Of a DNA stretch of 16,470 bases, positions 6,014 to 12,542 are shown piece after piece; the stretch's first letter is position 1; every line of letters starts with the position of its first letter. The DNA comes from Croceibacterium_A sp966112795 (lineage in GTDB: Bacteria > Pseudomonadota > Alphaproteobacteria > Sphingomonadales > Sphingomonadaceae): NCBI GenBank assembly GCA_966112795.1, contig CBHWED010000051.1, forward strand, positions 1 through 16,470, given 5' to 3'. The notes under the pieces were generated by a model, which had not been told where the DNA came from, did no database searches, and worked only from the letters and a program-made list of their open reading frames with translations. The position numbers were made by a program, and so were the translations under genes.

Positions 6014-6882
6014 AGATCCTCACCAAGTTCCTCGCGATATTCGCCGCGGTGGTGCTGATCGGCGCCCAGGCGGTCGATGCCGACGCGCGCGGACGCGGCG
6101 GCGGCGGAGCCCGCGGCGGCGGTTCGATGAGCATGAGCCGCGGCGGCGGTGGCGGCGGCTTCAGCCGCGGAGGTGGCGGGGGTGCCCGGGCGAGCGCCGG
6201 CGGCAGCCGTGCCTCGGCCGGCAACCGCGCCAGCGGCGGCAGCCGCGCGACTGCGGGCAACCGGGTGAGCGGCGCGGGCAGCCGGGCCAACGCGGCGGCC
6301 GGCAGCGGCATCAGCGGCCGCACGCCGAGCGCCGGCAACCGCGGCGCCGACCGCGCCAGCAACCGCCAGGCGAACGCCGGCGACCGTCAGGCCAACCGGC
6401 AGGCGAACCAGGGCGACCGTCAGGCCAATCGCACCGATCGCCAGGACAACCGCACCGATACGCGCACCGACCGGCAGGACAATCGCACCGAGCGGCAGGA
6501 GACCCGGCAGGAGAACCGCACCGACCGGCAGAACACGCGCCAGGAGAACCGCACCGATCGTCAGGAGAACCGCTCCGACGCATTCGAGGACGGCGACTGG
6601 GACGACGATTGGGACGACGACTGGGATCATTGGGTCGATCACCCGATCGCGGCCGGGATGGTCATCGGCGCGACCGCGGCGTGGACCTCGGCGGCCCTGC
6701 ATTCGTACTGGTACGCGCTCCCGCCGGGCTGCCCCCCCTGGTACTGGGGCGGCGCCACCTACTACTCGTGCGGTGGCTCGTGGTATCAGCCGACCTACGA
6801 AGGCGACACGGTGGTCTACGTGACGGTCGAGGATCCTTCGAACGGACAGCAGGCGCCGGGGCCGGCACAGCCGCCGCAGTAG
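6010..6882 (+). CDS. Secreted Gly/Arg-rich protein with Asn-Arg-Thr-Asp-Arg-Gln repeats, function unknown
   Basis: A 290-residue low-complexity exported protein. The signal peptide spans residues 1-25 (FLAIFAAVVLIGAQAVDADA). Residues 26-66 are RGG-type glycine blocks, 67-115 Ala/Ser/Gly/Asn/Arg-rich, and 117-190 a run of short repeats (variants of NRTDRQ, DRQAN, TRQE). Residues 195-208 are an acidic-aromatic WDDD repeat. A hydrophobic stretch follows (PIAAGMVIGATAAWTSAAL, 212-230). The C-terminus carries two cysteines (C241, C254) in an aromatic module with WYWGG, YYSCGGSWYQP and a VVYVTV strand; this module seems widespread in alphaproteobacterial secreted proteins. The ATG overlaps the DUF2092 stop by four bases, so the two products are probably made together. 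It may be anchored in or near a membrane. No enzyme motif is visible, and I assign no function. Confidence 0.85.
   Translation: MKILTKFLAIFAAVVLIGAQAVDADARGRGGGGARGGGSMSMSRGGGGGGFSRGGGGGARASAGGSRASAGNRASGGSRATAGNRVSGAGSRANAAAGSGISGRTPSAGNRGADRASNRQANAGDRQANRQANQGDRQANRTDRQDNRTDTRTDRQDNRTERQETRQENRTDRQNTRQENRTDRQENRSDAFEDGDWDDDWDDDWDHWVDHPIAAGMVIGATAAWTSAALHSYWYALPPGCPPWYWGGATYYSCGGSWYQPTYEGDTVVYVTVEDPSNGQQAPGPAQPPQ
6358..6579 (+). repeat. Degenerate coding repeat tract (NRTDRQ-type)
   Basis: Within the preceding gene, about 74 codons are built from tandem variants of AACCGCACCGACCGGCAG and related units, encoding NRTDRQ, DRQANR and ETRQENR. The units are similar at the DNA level but have diverged, so it is an old expansion that may still vary in length between strains. 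Confidence 0.75.
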
Positions 6883-6904
6883 CGGGCGAGCCGTGCAAAG
6901 CATG

Positions 6905-6933
6905 CGGGGGCCGGACGATCCGGCCCCCGTTTT
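6905..6933 (+). terminator. Intrinsic terminator ending the DUF2092 operon
   Basis: CGGGGGCCGG (6905-6914) and CCGGCCCCCG (6920-6929) form a perfect 10-bp stem with a 5-base loop ACGAT, followed by TTTT (6930-6933). It lies 22 bases after the stop of the + strand gene, in the gap where it converges with the kinase gene. The stem would also form from the opposite strand, but the T-tract favours the + direction. Confidence 0.85.
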
Positions 6934-6960
6934 GCTGCGCGCATGACGGATGTCGCGGCG

Positions 6961-8439
6961 CTAGGCCGGGGTCCGAGGTACCGTGACCAGCAGCGTGGTG
7001 CCCGAAGAGTCGCTCGTGAGCTCGGCGTCTCCGCCAAGGCGCTGCATGCGTTCGCGCATGCCCGACAGGCCGACGCCGGGTGAACGCGACGGATCGAGCC
7101 CGACGCCATCGTCGGTTACGGCCAAGGTTACCCTGTCGTCGTCGACCCCCAGCGTGATCACCGCCATGCTCGCCTCGGCGTGGCGATAGACGTTGGTCAG
7201 CGCTTCCTGGCAGGCACGGAACAAGTTGAGCGAGACCTCGTCGTCGAGCGCGTCGGCCTCGGGCGCGAGGTGGACTTCGACGTAGTGACCCGAGCGCCTC
7301 GCGAAACCGCGGGCGAAGGTCCGGATCGCCTCGCACAGCCCTTCGCTGACGATCTCGGGCGGGTGCAGCAGGTACGACAGCATGCGCACCTCGCGCTGCG
7401 CGACCTGCAGCGAATGCCGCGCGTCGTCGAGCGCCTCGAACAGGATCGCCCGGTTCTCCTGCCCCTTGCCGTGCCCGACCTGGCTCGTGCGCGCCCGGCG
7501 CAGGGCCAGGCCGAGCGCGAACAGGTGCTGCCCGGTCGAATCGTGCAGGTCCTCGGCGATCTTGCGCCGCTCGTCGATCTGCAGCGTCAGCAGCCGCTCC
7601 GAAAGGTCGCGGACCTGCTTCTCGGCGATATCGCGATTGGTCATGTCCTCGGACACGCCGAGGATGAACTCGACCTCGCCATTGGCATGGCGGCTGAAGA
7701 CGGTTTCGCGGTTCAGGTGCGGGCGATACTCGCCGTCGGGCTTGAGGATGCGGAACTCGACCGTGTCGACCTCGCCGTCGCTCAGCGTCGCCAGCCGCTT
7801 CCGGTGCGCCCTGAGCTTTTCGCGGTCGTCGGGATGCACGAACAGCTTGACCGCTTCGCCACCGGCGGTCTCGGCCTGCTTGCGCCATTCGCGGCGTTCG
7901 GGGTCGGGATCGCCGCCGATGAAACGGATCGCGTTGTTCCTGATGTCGAGCAGATAGATCGCGCTCGGCAGGGTGATGCCGAGCCGTTGCAGAAGCGTGG
8001 CGTTCTGCCGCGCTTCCTTGACCTGGTCCGCTTCCATCGAGACGTCGCGGGTGATGCCGACGACATGCTCGACCTTGCCGAACCTGCCGGTGATCGGGAT
8101 CAGCTGCGTCCGGAAGGCCATGGTGCCGTTGGGGCCTTCGACCGACCGTTCGTAGATCAGCGGCTCGCCCTGAGCGTAGCACGTCGCCAGCCGGGTCTCG
8201 AGGCATTCGCCGATCTCGCGCGGCAGGCAGTCGGCAGGCCGCTGTCCGACGATCTTCTTCAGCGGCCTGCCGGCAAGGGCTGCCACCGTCTCATTGGCTT
8301 GCTCGAAGCGTGGCGTGCCGTCCGCATCGAAACGGACGACATAGACGGAAAACTCGAGCTCGAAGACTGCGTCGTGAAACAGTCCGAGGTCGAGTGGAGC
8401 CACCGCTCCCGCCGCGGTATGCTTTGCTACAACGTTCAT
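6961..8439 (-). CDS. Cytosolic PAS-PAS sensor histidine kinase, NarX/HisKA_3 class
   Basis: A 492-residue soluble kinase with no membrane segment or signal peptide. Two PAS-like domains lie at about 20-135 and 150-270; each ends in a PAC-type strand (VVGITRDVS, ILGVSEDMT). A linker helix leads to the HisKA_3 dimerisation domain (RRKIAEDLHDSTGQHL), with the phospho-acceptor at H299. The HDxxxQ arrangement (D300, Q304) is the one linked in NarX-type kinases to both kinase and phosphatase activity. The ATPase domain has the N box (QEALTNVYRH, N416), G1 (DDGVG, 443-447) and G2 (GVGLSGM). Cofactor ligands in the PAS domains cannot be judged by eye. The likely partner is the NarL-type regulator at 11442-12110. 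It lies 90 bases downstream of the DUF2955 gene on the same strand, though an extended -10 in the gap suggests its own promoter. Confidence 0.93.
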   Translation of the reverse strand: MNVVAKHTAAGAVAPLDLGLFHDAVFELEFSVYVVRFDADGTPRFEQANETVAALAGRPLKKIVGQRPADCLPREIGECLETRLATCYAQGEPLIYERSVEGPNGTMAFRTQLIPITGRFGKVEHVVGITRDVSMEADQVKEARQNATLLQRLGITLPSAIYLLDIRNNAIRFIGGDPDPERREWRKQAETAGGEAVKLFVHPDDREKLRAHRKRLATLSDGEVDTVEFRILKPDGEYRPHLNRETVFSRHANGEVEFILGVSEDMTNRDIAEKQVRDLSERLLTLQIDERRKIAEDLHDSTGQHLFALGLALRRARTSQVGHGKGQENRAILFEALDDARHSLQVAQREVRMLSYLLHPPEIVSEGLCEAIRTFARGFARRSGHYVEVHLAPEADALDDEVSLNLFRACQEALTNVYRHAEASMAVITLGVDDDRVTLAVTDDGVGLDPSRSPGVGLSGMRERMQRLGGDAELTSDSSGTTLLVTVPRTPA

Positions 8440-8473
8440 CCGTCAACGGCCCCTGCGCCGATTCGGTGGACTC

Positions 8474-8482
8474 ATCTTATCA
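8474..8482 (-). promoter_or_regulatory. Candidate extended -10 for the PAS-PAS kinase gene
   Basis: On the - strand TGATAAGAT reads as an extended -10 (TG-N-TAAGAT), about 35 bases before the start codon. No good -35 is present. Two GANTC sites (8460-8464 GATTC and 8469-8473 GACTC), the target of the alphaproteobacterial CcrM methylase, lie next to it. Confidence 0.3.
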
Positions 8483-8529
8483 TGCCGGCCGCATAAATGA
8501 TTGGCCTAATGGGTTAACGCCCGAACGCT

Positions 8530-9549
8530 TCATCCCGGCCTCCTTCTCGGCATCATCAGCCACATCATGCCGATCGCGAACAGCCACGCGAGCGAGAACT
8601 GGAACAGCCGCGTGAACCAGATACCCGACGAGGCCTCCGGGTTGGCGATCGCCATGCTGAAGATGACGATCGCCTGGTTGCAGGTCAGCAGCGCCAGGGC
8701 CCCGGGCGCGCCGCCGCGGGTGATGAACTCGGCCGCGATGATTCCGATCAGGAAGCTGATCACGCCGAGCACGGGCAGCGAAGGCGCGATGCCGAGCAGC
8801 ACGTAGCCGACGAACCCGATGAACCCGCCGAGCACGTTGCCGAGGACCATCGCGGTCCCCTGCACGGCGCCCTGCGTCGTATCGAAAGTGGCGACGAGCA
8901 GCACGGTGGTGATCAGCACCGGCAGCGCGTCGGTCAGCCCCAGCGTCAGGTAGGCCAGCAGCAGCGGCATCACGATCGCCGTTCCGGTCAGCGAGAGCCG
9001 TAGCGGCGAGGCCGACTGGGTCACCGGCGGCTTCGGCGCCGGCGGCAGGGTTTCGGGCCACAGCGCATGGACAAGCCAGATGATCAGCATCGCGACCGCG
9101 GTCCCGCGCGCCATCGCGATGGGCAGGAGGTCGGCGTAGGCGGGCACCACCAGGGTGACCACCGGGATCGTCGCCACGCACAGCAGCAGCAGCGTCATCG
9201 GCAGCGCCGCTTGGCCTTTGGCCATCGTGTAGAGCGCGATGAACACGATGACCCCGAGGCAGCCGAACAGCACCGTAGGCGAGCCGACCAGCAGCGACGA
9301 GAGCATGAAGGCGAACAGCGCCGAGAGGGTCATGACCGCGACGAGCACCAGCCCGACCTTGAACGGCGGCGACCCGGGCAGGTTGGCGAGCAGCACCGCG
9401 GTGAGCAGCGGCACGAGGAAAGTCGGGATCCAGCCCATCAGCTCGGCGAGCACGAACCCGCCAGCGACGCCGACGCCGAAGCGCAGCAGCGCGTGCAGCT
9501 TCGCCTGCTCCAGCGGGTCTGCGCCGGATCTGAGCGCGACGTCCGTCAC
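8530..9549 (-). CDS. DUF2955 family (FUSC-like) inner-membrane permease
   Basis: A 339-residue very hydrophobic protein with about 11-12 predicted membrane segments arranged as two similar halves (roughly residues 22-164 and 187-333) joined by a proline-rich linker (PETLPPAPKPPVTQ, 165-178). The layout and the FDTTQGAVQGTAMVLGN, GGAPGALALLTCNQA and C-terminal MMWLMMPRRR elements point to DUF2955, a relative of fusaric-acid/aromatic-acid efflux permeases. Members usually work with an HlyD-type membrane fusion protein; such a protein is encoded at 15568-16470 on the same strand but 6 kb away. The start is GTG at 9549, with GGAGGG about 10 bases upstream. An overlapping longer frame on the same strand is Arg/Ala-rich and is a shadow. 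The substrate is unknown; the family call is moderate. Confidence 0.8.
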   Translation of the reverse strand: MTDVALRSGADPLEQAKLHALLRFGVGVAGGFVLAELMGWIPTFLVPLLTAVLLANLPGSPPFKVGLVLVAVMTLSALFAFMLSSLLVGSPTVLFGCLGVIVFIALYTMAKGQAALPMTLLLLCVATIPVVTLVVPAYADLLPIAMARGTAVAMLIIWLVHALWPETLPPAPKPPVTQSASPLRLSLTGTAIVMPLLLAYLTLGLTDALPVLITTVLLVATFDTTQGAVQGTAMVLGNVLGGFIGFVGYVLLGIAPSLPVLGVISFLIGIIAAEFITRGGAPGALALLTCNQAIVIFSMAIANPEASSGIWFTRLFQFSLAWLFAIGMMWLMMPRRRPG

Positions 9550-9605
9550 CGTTGAGCGACCCTCCTGTCCCCCGGGGCGGGAGAGTGCGCGCCAGGGCCG
9601 CAGCC

Positions 9606-9680
9606 CGCCATCGGGAATAACCCTGGAAGCGCCGCAAATGCCCCGACCGAGAGCGCCCTTGCGGGTTTTACCCGATGGCG
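9606..9680. repeat. Long imperfect inverted repeat in a divergent promoter region
   Basis: The arms at 9606-9623 (CGCCATCGGGAATAACCC) and 9663-9680 (GGGTTTTACCCGATGGCG) are reverse complements at 16 of 18 positions, with a 39-base spacer. Each arm contains its own small dyad (GGG-N5-CCC). The element is in the 212-base gap between the divergent DUF2955 and channel genes, upstream of both ribosome sites. A paired operator for a dimeric regulator is the simplest reading; no T-tract or coding function is seen. Confidence 0.7.
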
Positions 9681-9761
9681 CGTGTGCGGGGCCGGGTGAA
9701 TCTCTGCGCGGGGAACGGCCATGAGGAGCACGCGGCCTGCGCTCCGGTCGAAGGAGGGACC

Positions 9762-10217
9762 ATGCTGCGGATATTCCTGGTCGGCGCGCCGGTGATGCTG
9801 TTGTGCCTCGTGCTGCAGTCGGTCTTCGTCACGGTCTGCCTGCGCCGCTACGCGCGTTTCCGGTTTCCGCCCAAGTACGAGCCCTCGCCGGGGGCCAACA
9901 TCGTGCTGCTGTCGTTCGTCATGCTGCTGGTGACGATCGGCAGCCTGCTGCAAGTGGCGATCTGGGGCGGCCTGTTCATGGCGCTCGGCGAGTTCGACGA
10001 TGCCGCCGAGGCGATGTACTACTCGGCGGTCAACTTCTCGACGCTCGGCTACGGCGACATCGTGATGTCGCCGCGCTGGCGCGGGCTCGGCCCGCTCGAG
10101 GCGTTCAACGGCATCCTCATGTTCGGGGTGTCGACCGCGTTGATGACCGCGGCGGTCAACCAGGTGCTCAACCAGAACCGTGCCGTGCGCGAGGATCTCG
10201 GCAACCGCGCCGACTGA
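9762..10217 (+). CDS. Small potassium-channel protein (Ion_trans_2 type)
   Basis: A 151-residue inner-membrane protein. It has an N-terminal helix at 3-27, a second at 46-75, a re-entrant pore loop with the selectivity filter TLGYGD (residues 94-99, preceded by YYSAVNFS) and a final helix at about 114-136. The filter matches the K+ signature T-x-GYGD with leucine in the variable position. There is no RCK or cyclic-nucleotide domain, so gating is probably intrinsic or by partners. The ATG at 9762 has AAGGAGGG just upstream; an in-frame ATG at 9675 would add 29 hydrophilic, Cys-containing residues without a ribosome site and is rejected. Its TGA at 10215-10217 abuts the stop codon of the converging AI-2E gene. 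Confidence 0.88.
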   Translation: MLRIFLVGAPVMLLCLVLQSVFVTVCLRRYARFRFPPKYEPSPGANIVLLSFVMLLVTIGSLLQVAIWGGLFMALGEFDDAAEAMYYSAVNFSTLGYGDIVMSPRWRGLGPLEAFNGILMFGVSTALMTAAVNQVLNQNRAVREDLGNRAD

Positions 10218-11336
10218 TCAGGTCGCGGCCGGCGCTTCCGCCACGGGCTCGACCTCGCCTGCGGGGGCAGAGCCGTCGGGAAGGTCGCGCACCCATTGCC
10301 AGTAGAGCTCGTAGCCGATCGCCAGCACGACCGGGCCGATGAACAGCCCGATCACCCCGCCGGTGACCATGCCGCCGAGCGCGCCGATCAGGATCACCGG
10401 CATCGGCACGTCGACTCCGCGACCGAGCATCAGCGGCTTGAGCACGTTGTCGGCGAGCCCGGCGACAAACGTATAGACCGCGAACACGATCGTCCCGGTG
10501 TTGATGCCCTGGGTGGCGAGGACCGCGATGATCACCGGGATCGTCAGGATCGCCGCCGGGAGCTGGGCGATGCCGAGCAGCAGGACCGCGAGCGTCAGCA
10601 GGCCGGCGCCGGGGATGCCCATGACGATGAAAGCGACGCCGACGAGGAACGCCTGGATGAAGGCGATGCCGATGACCCCTTGCGCGACCGCGCGGATCGT
10701 CGCGGTGCACAGATCGGCAATATGCTTGCCGCGTTCCTGCCCGAAGATGCGCTCGAAGGAGGCGACCGCCGCATGGTGGCCGCTATCGCCGTAAGCCATG
10801 AACACCCCGGCGAGAATCAGCGCGACCATGAACAGCAGCAGACCGACCCCGGCGGCGGCGATCTTGCTCAGCACGGCGAGGCCGAAGGCCTTGAGCTGCG
10901 GCTGGTATTCCTGCGTGACGCCCTCGAGGTCGCTCGACGCCTGGGCCCAGACGTCGTGCGCCTGGTGGCCGATGACCGGCCAGTCGTCGACCGCGTCCGA
11001 CGGCGGGGGGACCTCGATCGTCCCCATGCGCACGGCGGTCGCGGCATGCTCGGCCGAAGTCGCGAGCGAACTGGCCAGGAGGTAGACCGGGACCAGCACC
11101 ACGAGGATCGACAGCAGCACGACCAGCGTCGCCGTGAGGCCGTTCTTCCCGCCGAGCTTGCGCCTGAGCATCTTGTGCAGCGGGTACAGCGTGACGCCGA
11201 GGATCATCGACCACAGCATGAGATTCAGGAACGGATGGAAGATCCGGTAGCACAGCATGACGAGGCCGAAGACGAGCCCGGCGCGGATCAGCACGTCGAG
11301 CAGGCCTCTGGAAAGCGCGGGCGTCAGCGTCGTCAT
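10218..11336 (-). CDS. AI-2E family transporter (PerM/UPF0118)
   Basis: A 372-residue polytopic inner-membrane protein of the AI-2 exporter superfamily, whose members have been linked to autoinducer-2 export, Na+/H+ antiport or other solute export; the substrate here is unknown. Helices lie at about 16-50 and 66-92. A soluble middle region (95-155) follows, and then a C-terminal bundle. The family signature is clear in GLADNVLKPLMLGRGVDVPM, in VILIGALGGM and in GLFIGPVVLAIGYELYWQW. The ATG at 11336 is preferred because GGAGGAGGGAC lies just upstream; an in-frame start at 11393 would add 19 polar residues. The last 20 residues (PAGEVEPVAEAPAAT) are a disordered tail. Its gene follows the response-regulator gene on the same strand with a 105-base gap. 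Confidence 0.92.
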   Translation of the reverse strand: MTTLTPALSRGLLDVLIRAGLVFGLVMLCYRIFHPFLNLMLWSMILGVTLYPLHKMLRRKLGGKNGLTATLVVLLSILVVLVPVYLLASSLATSAEHAATAVRMGTIEVPPPSDAVDDWPVIGHQAHDVWAQASSDLEGVTQEYQPQLKAFGLAVLSKIAAAGVGLLLFMVALILAGVFMAYGDSGHHAAVASFERIFGQERGKHIADLCTATIRAVAQGVIGIAFIQAFLVGVAFIVMGIPGAGLLTLAVLLLGIAQLPAAILTIPVIIAVLATQGINTGTIVFAVYTFVAGLADNVLKPLMLGRGVDVPMPVILIGALGGMVTGGVIGLFIGPVVLAIGYELYWQWVRDLPDGSAPAGEVEPVAEAPAAT

Positions 11337-11392
11337 GGGTGTCCCTCCTCCAACCGATGCACGGTCTTCCCGCGCAGCGCTGCGACGCGCCA

Positions 11393-11408
11393 TCAGGTGA
11401 TGACCTGA
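11393..11408. repeat. Inverted repeat TCAGGT-N4-ACCTGA between regulator and AI-2E genes
   Basis: TCAGGT (11393-11398), GATG and ACCTGA (11403-11408) form a perfect 6-bp dyad, located 57 bases upstream of the AI-2E start and 34 bases past the regulator stop. It has the size of an operator half-site pair. No T-tract follows on the - strand, so a terminator role is less likely. Confidence 0.35.
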
Positions 11409-11441
11409 CGACGCGGTTCGCGGATTGCCCGGTGCGGGCGA

Positions 11442-12110
11442 TCAGAGCTGAACGAGGTCGTTGCGCGCGGCGTAGAGCGTGAGGTCCGCGGCCGACTTGG
11501 CGCCGACCTTGTGCATCGCCGCCGAGCGATGCGTCTCGACCGTCTTGATCGAGAGGTTGAGCACCGAGGCGATGACCTTGTTCGACTTGCCCTCGGCGAC
11601 CAGCTTGACGATCTGCCGCTCGCGCGGGGTCAGCTGCTTGAGGTCGTGCGTCGGCTCCGAGTGCAGGTAGCCCTGCAGCAAAGTCTCCGACACGCTCGGC
11701 GAGAAGTACGGCTGGTGGCGCGACAGCGCCTCGAGCGCCTCCATCAGCTTGTCCTCGCTCTCGCCCTTGAGCAGGTAGCCGCGCGCGCCGGCGCGTAGCG
11801 CCTGGCCGGCGAGGCGGTCGCTTTCGTGCATCGTCAGGATCAGCACTTCGATCTGCGGCAGGATCTTGCGGATCTGGATCGTCGCATCGACCCCGCCGAG
11901 GCCGGGCATCGACAGGTCCATGATGAGCACGTCGGGCTTGGTTTCCGCGGCCAGCGCCACGGTCTCGTTGCCGTCGGCCGCCTCGGCGCAGACTTCCCAT
12001 CCGGGAACGCCTTCGATCAAGGTGCGCAGCCCCCTGCGTACAACGGCGTGGTCGTCCGCGAGCATGACCCGCTTCACGCTGGGTCGGCTGCTCGTCCTGG
12101 AGACAATCAT
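11442..12110 (-). CDS. NarL/FixJ family response regulator with LuxR-type HTH
   Basis: A 222-residue DNA-binding response regulator. In the receiver domain (residues 13-130) the acidic pair D19/D20 (MLADDHAVVRRGL), the phospho-acceptor D65 (VLIMDLSMPG), T93 (ILTMHES) and K115 (YLLKGES) are all present, so phosphorylation should work. The C-terminal LuxR HTH (about 157-217) has LTPRERQIVKLVAEGKSNK, followed by ...IKTVETH with the recognition helix. The ATG at 12110 has AGGGGGAA just upstream. The partners are presumably the two HisKA_3 kinases at 6961-8439 and 12543-13352, the class normally paired with NarL-type regulators. It is divergent from the second kinase across a 432-base gap. Target promoters are unknown. 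Confidence 0.95.
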   Translation of the reverse strand: MIVSRTSSRPSVKRVMLADDHAVVRRGLRTLIEGVPGWEVCAEAADGNETVALAAETKPDVLIMDLSMPGLGGVDATIQIRKILPQIEVLILTMHESDRLAGQALRAGARGYLLKGESEDKLMEALEALSRHQPYFSPSVSETLLQGYLHSEPTHDLKQLTPRERQIVKLVAEGKSNKVIASVLNLSIKTVETHRSAAMHKVGAKSAADLTLYAARNDLVQL

Positions 12111-12542
12111 ACGGTTCCCCCTATGCTCGATTCGGAATTGTCGTCACCGAGCGCGTTCCAGCAATCGGGGAAGGACCCTAGACGGCGACGAGAGCAGCCC
12201 CCCACGTTCGGCCCATTCGTTCGGGGGCGCGACGACACCGAACGGGCGAGACGCCCGCTGAGCGACGAGCCGTGCGGCGCAGGAATGCCGTGACATTCCG
12301 CGAGACCTGGAGATGGGGCCACAGGCAACATATTGAATTCGCTCACTCGTTAACTTTCCTCAGTAATGACCAAGTGCTTCTCGTGCACTGTTGTGCTGGC
12401 CGACTTCGTCCTCCTCTCGCGAATTTGTCTGCCTGCCGCTCCGCCAAGTAAAGCGTTCTGAGGCAGATTGTGCTGGAATTCCCCGTTCTTTGGGATCACA
12501 CTTGCCCCAGCGTTCGCCGATCGATCTATGGAGGGGGCGAGC
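12111..12542. other. 432-base divergent intergenic region between regulator and sensorless kinase
   Basis: I see no credible gene here; short open frames on either strand have no ribosome site or family likeness. The half near the regulator is GC-rich with two short dyads: CGGGCG-AGA-CGCCCG (12243-12257) and GGAATG-N6-CATTCC (12282-12299). The middle (about 12328-12375) is locally AT-rich, contains CGTTAAC (12348-12354) and is the best place for promoters. AGTGC-N7-GCACT lies at 12373-12389. I could not find a convincing -35/-10 pair in either direction. Confidence 0.5.

Noticed and set aside
7180..8496. + strand open frame (about 438 codons) opposite the PAS-PAS kinase
   Set aside because: The kinase on the - strand has all H, N and G boxes in order; the antisense reading is low complexity with many Arg, Ala, Val and Asp.
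9675..9761. Upstream start for the channel gene at 9675
   Set aside because: It adds 29 polar residues with two or more cysteines and overlaps the inverted repeat, while the ATG at 9762 has AAGGAGGG and leads straight into a membrane helix.
10296..11408. + strand open frame (about 370 codons) opposite the AI-2E gene
   Set aside because: The product is His/Asp/Arg-rich with no hydrophobic core, a classic shadow of a membrane protein gene.
12107..12346. 79-codon - strand frame upstream of the response regulator
   Set aside because: It has no ribosome site at the ATG, composition is Ser/Arg/Gly/Pro-rich, and it overlaps the regulator start; it is more likely leader DNA.
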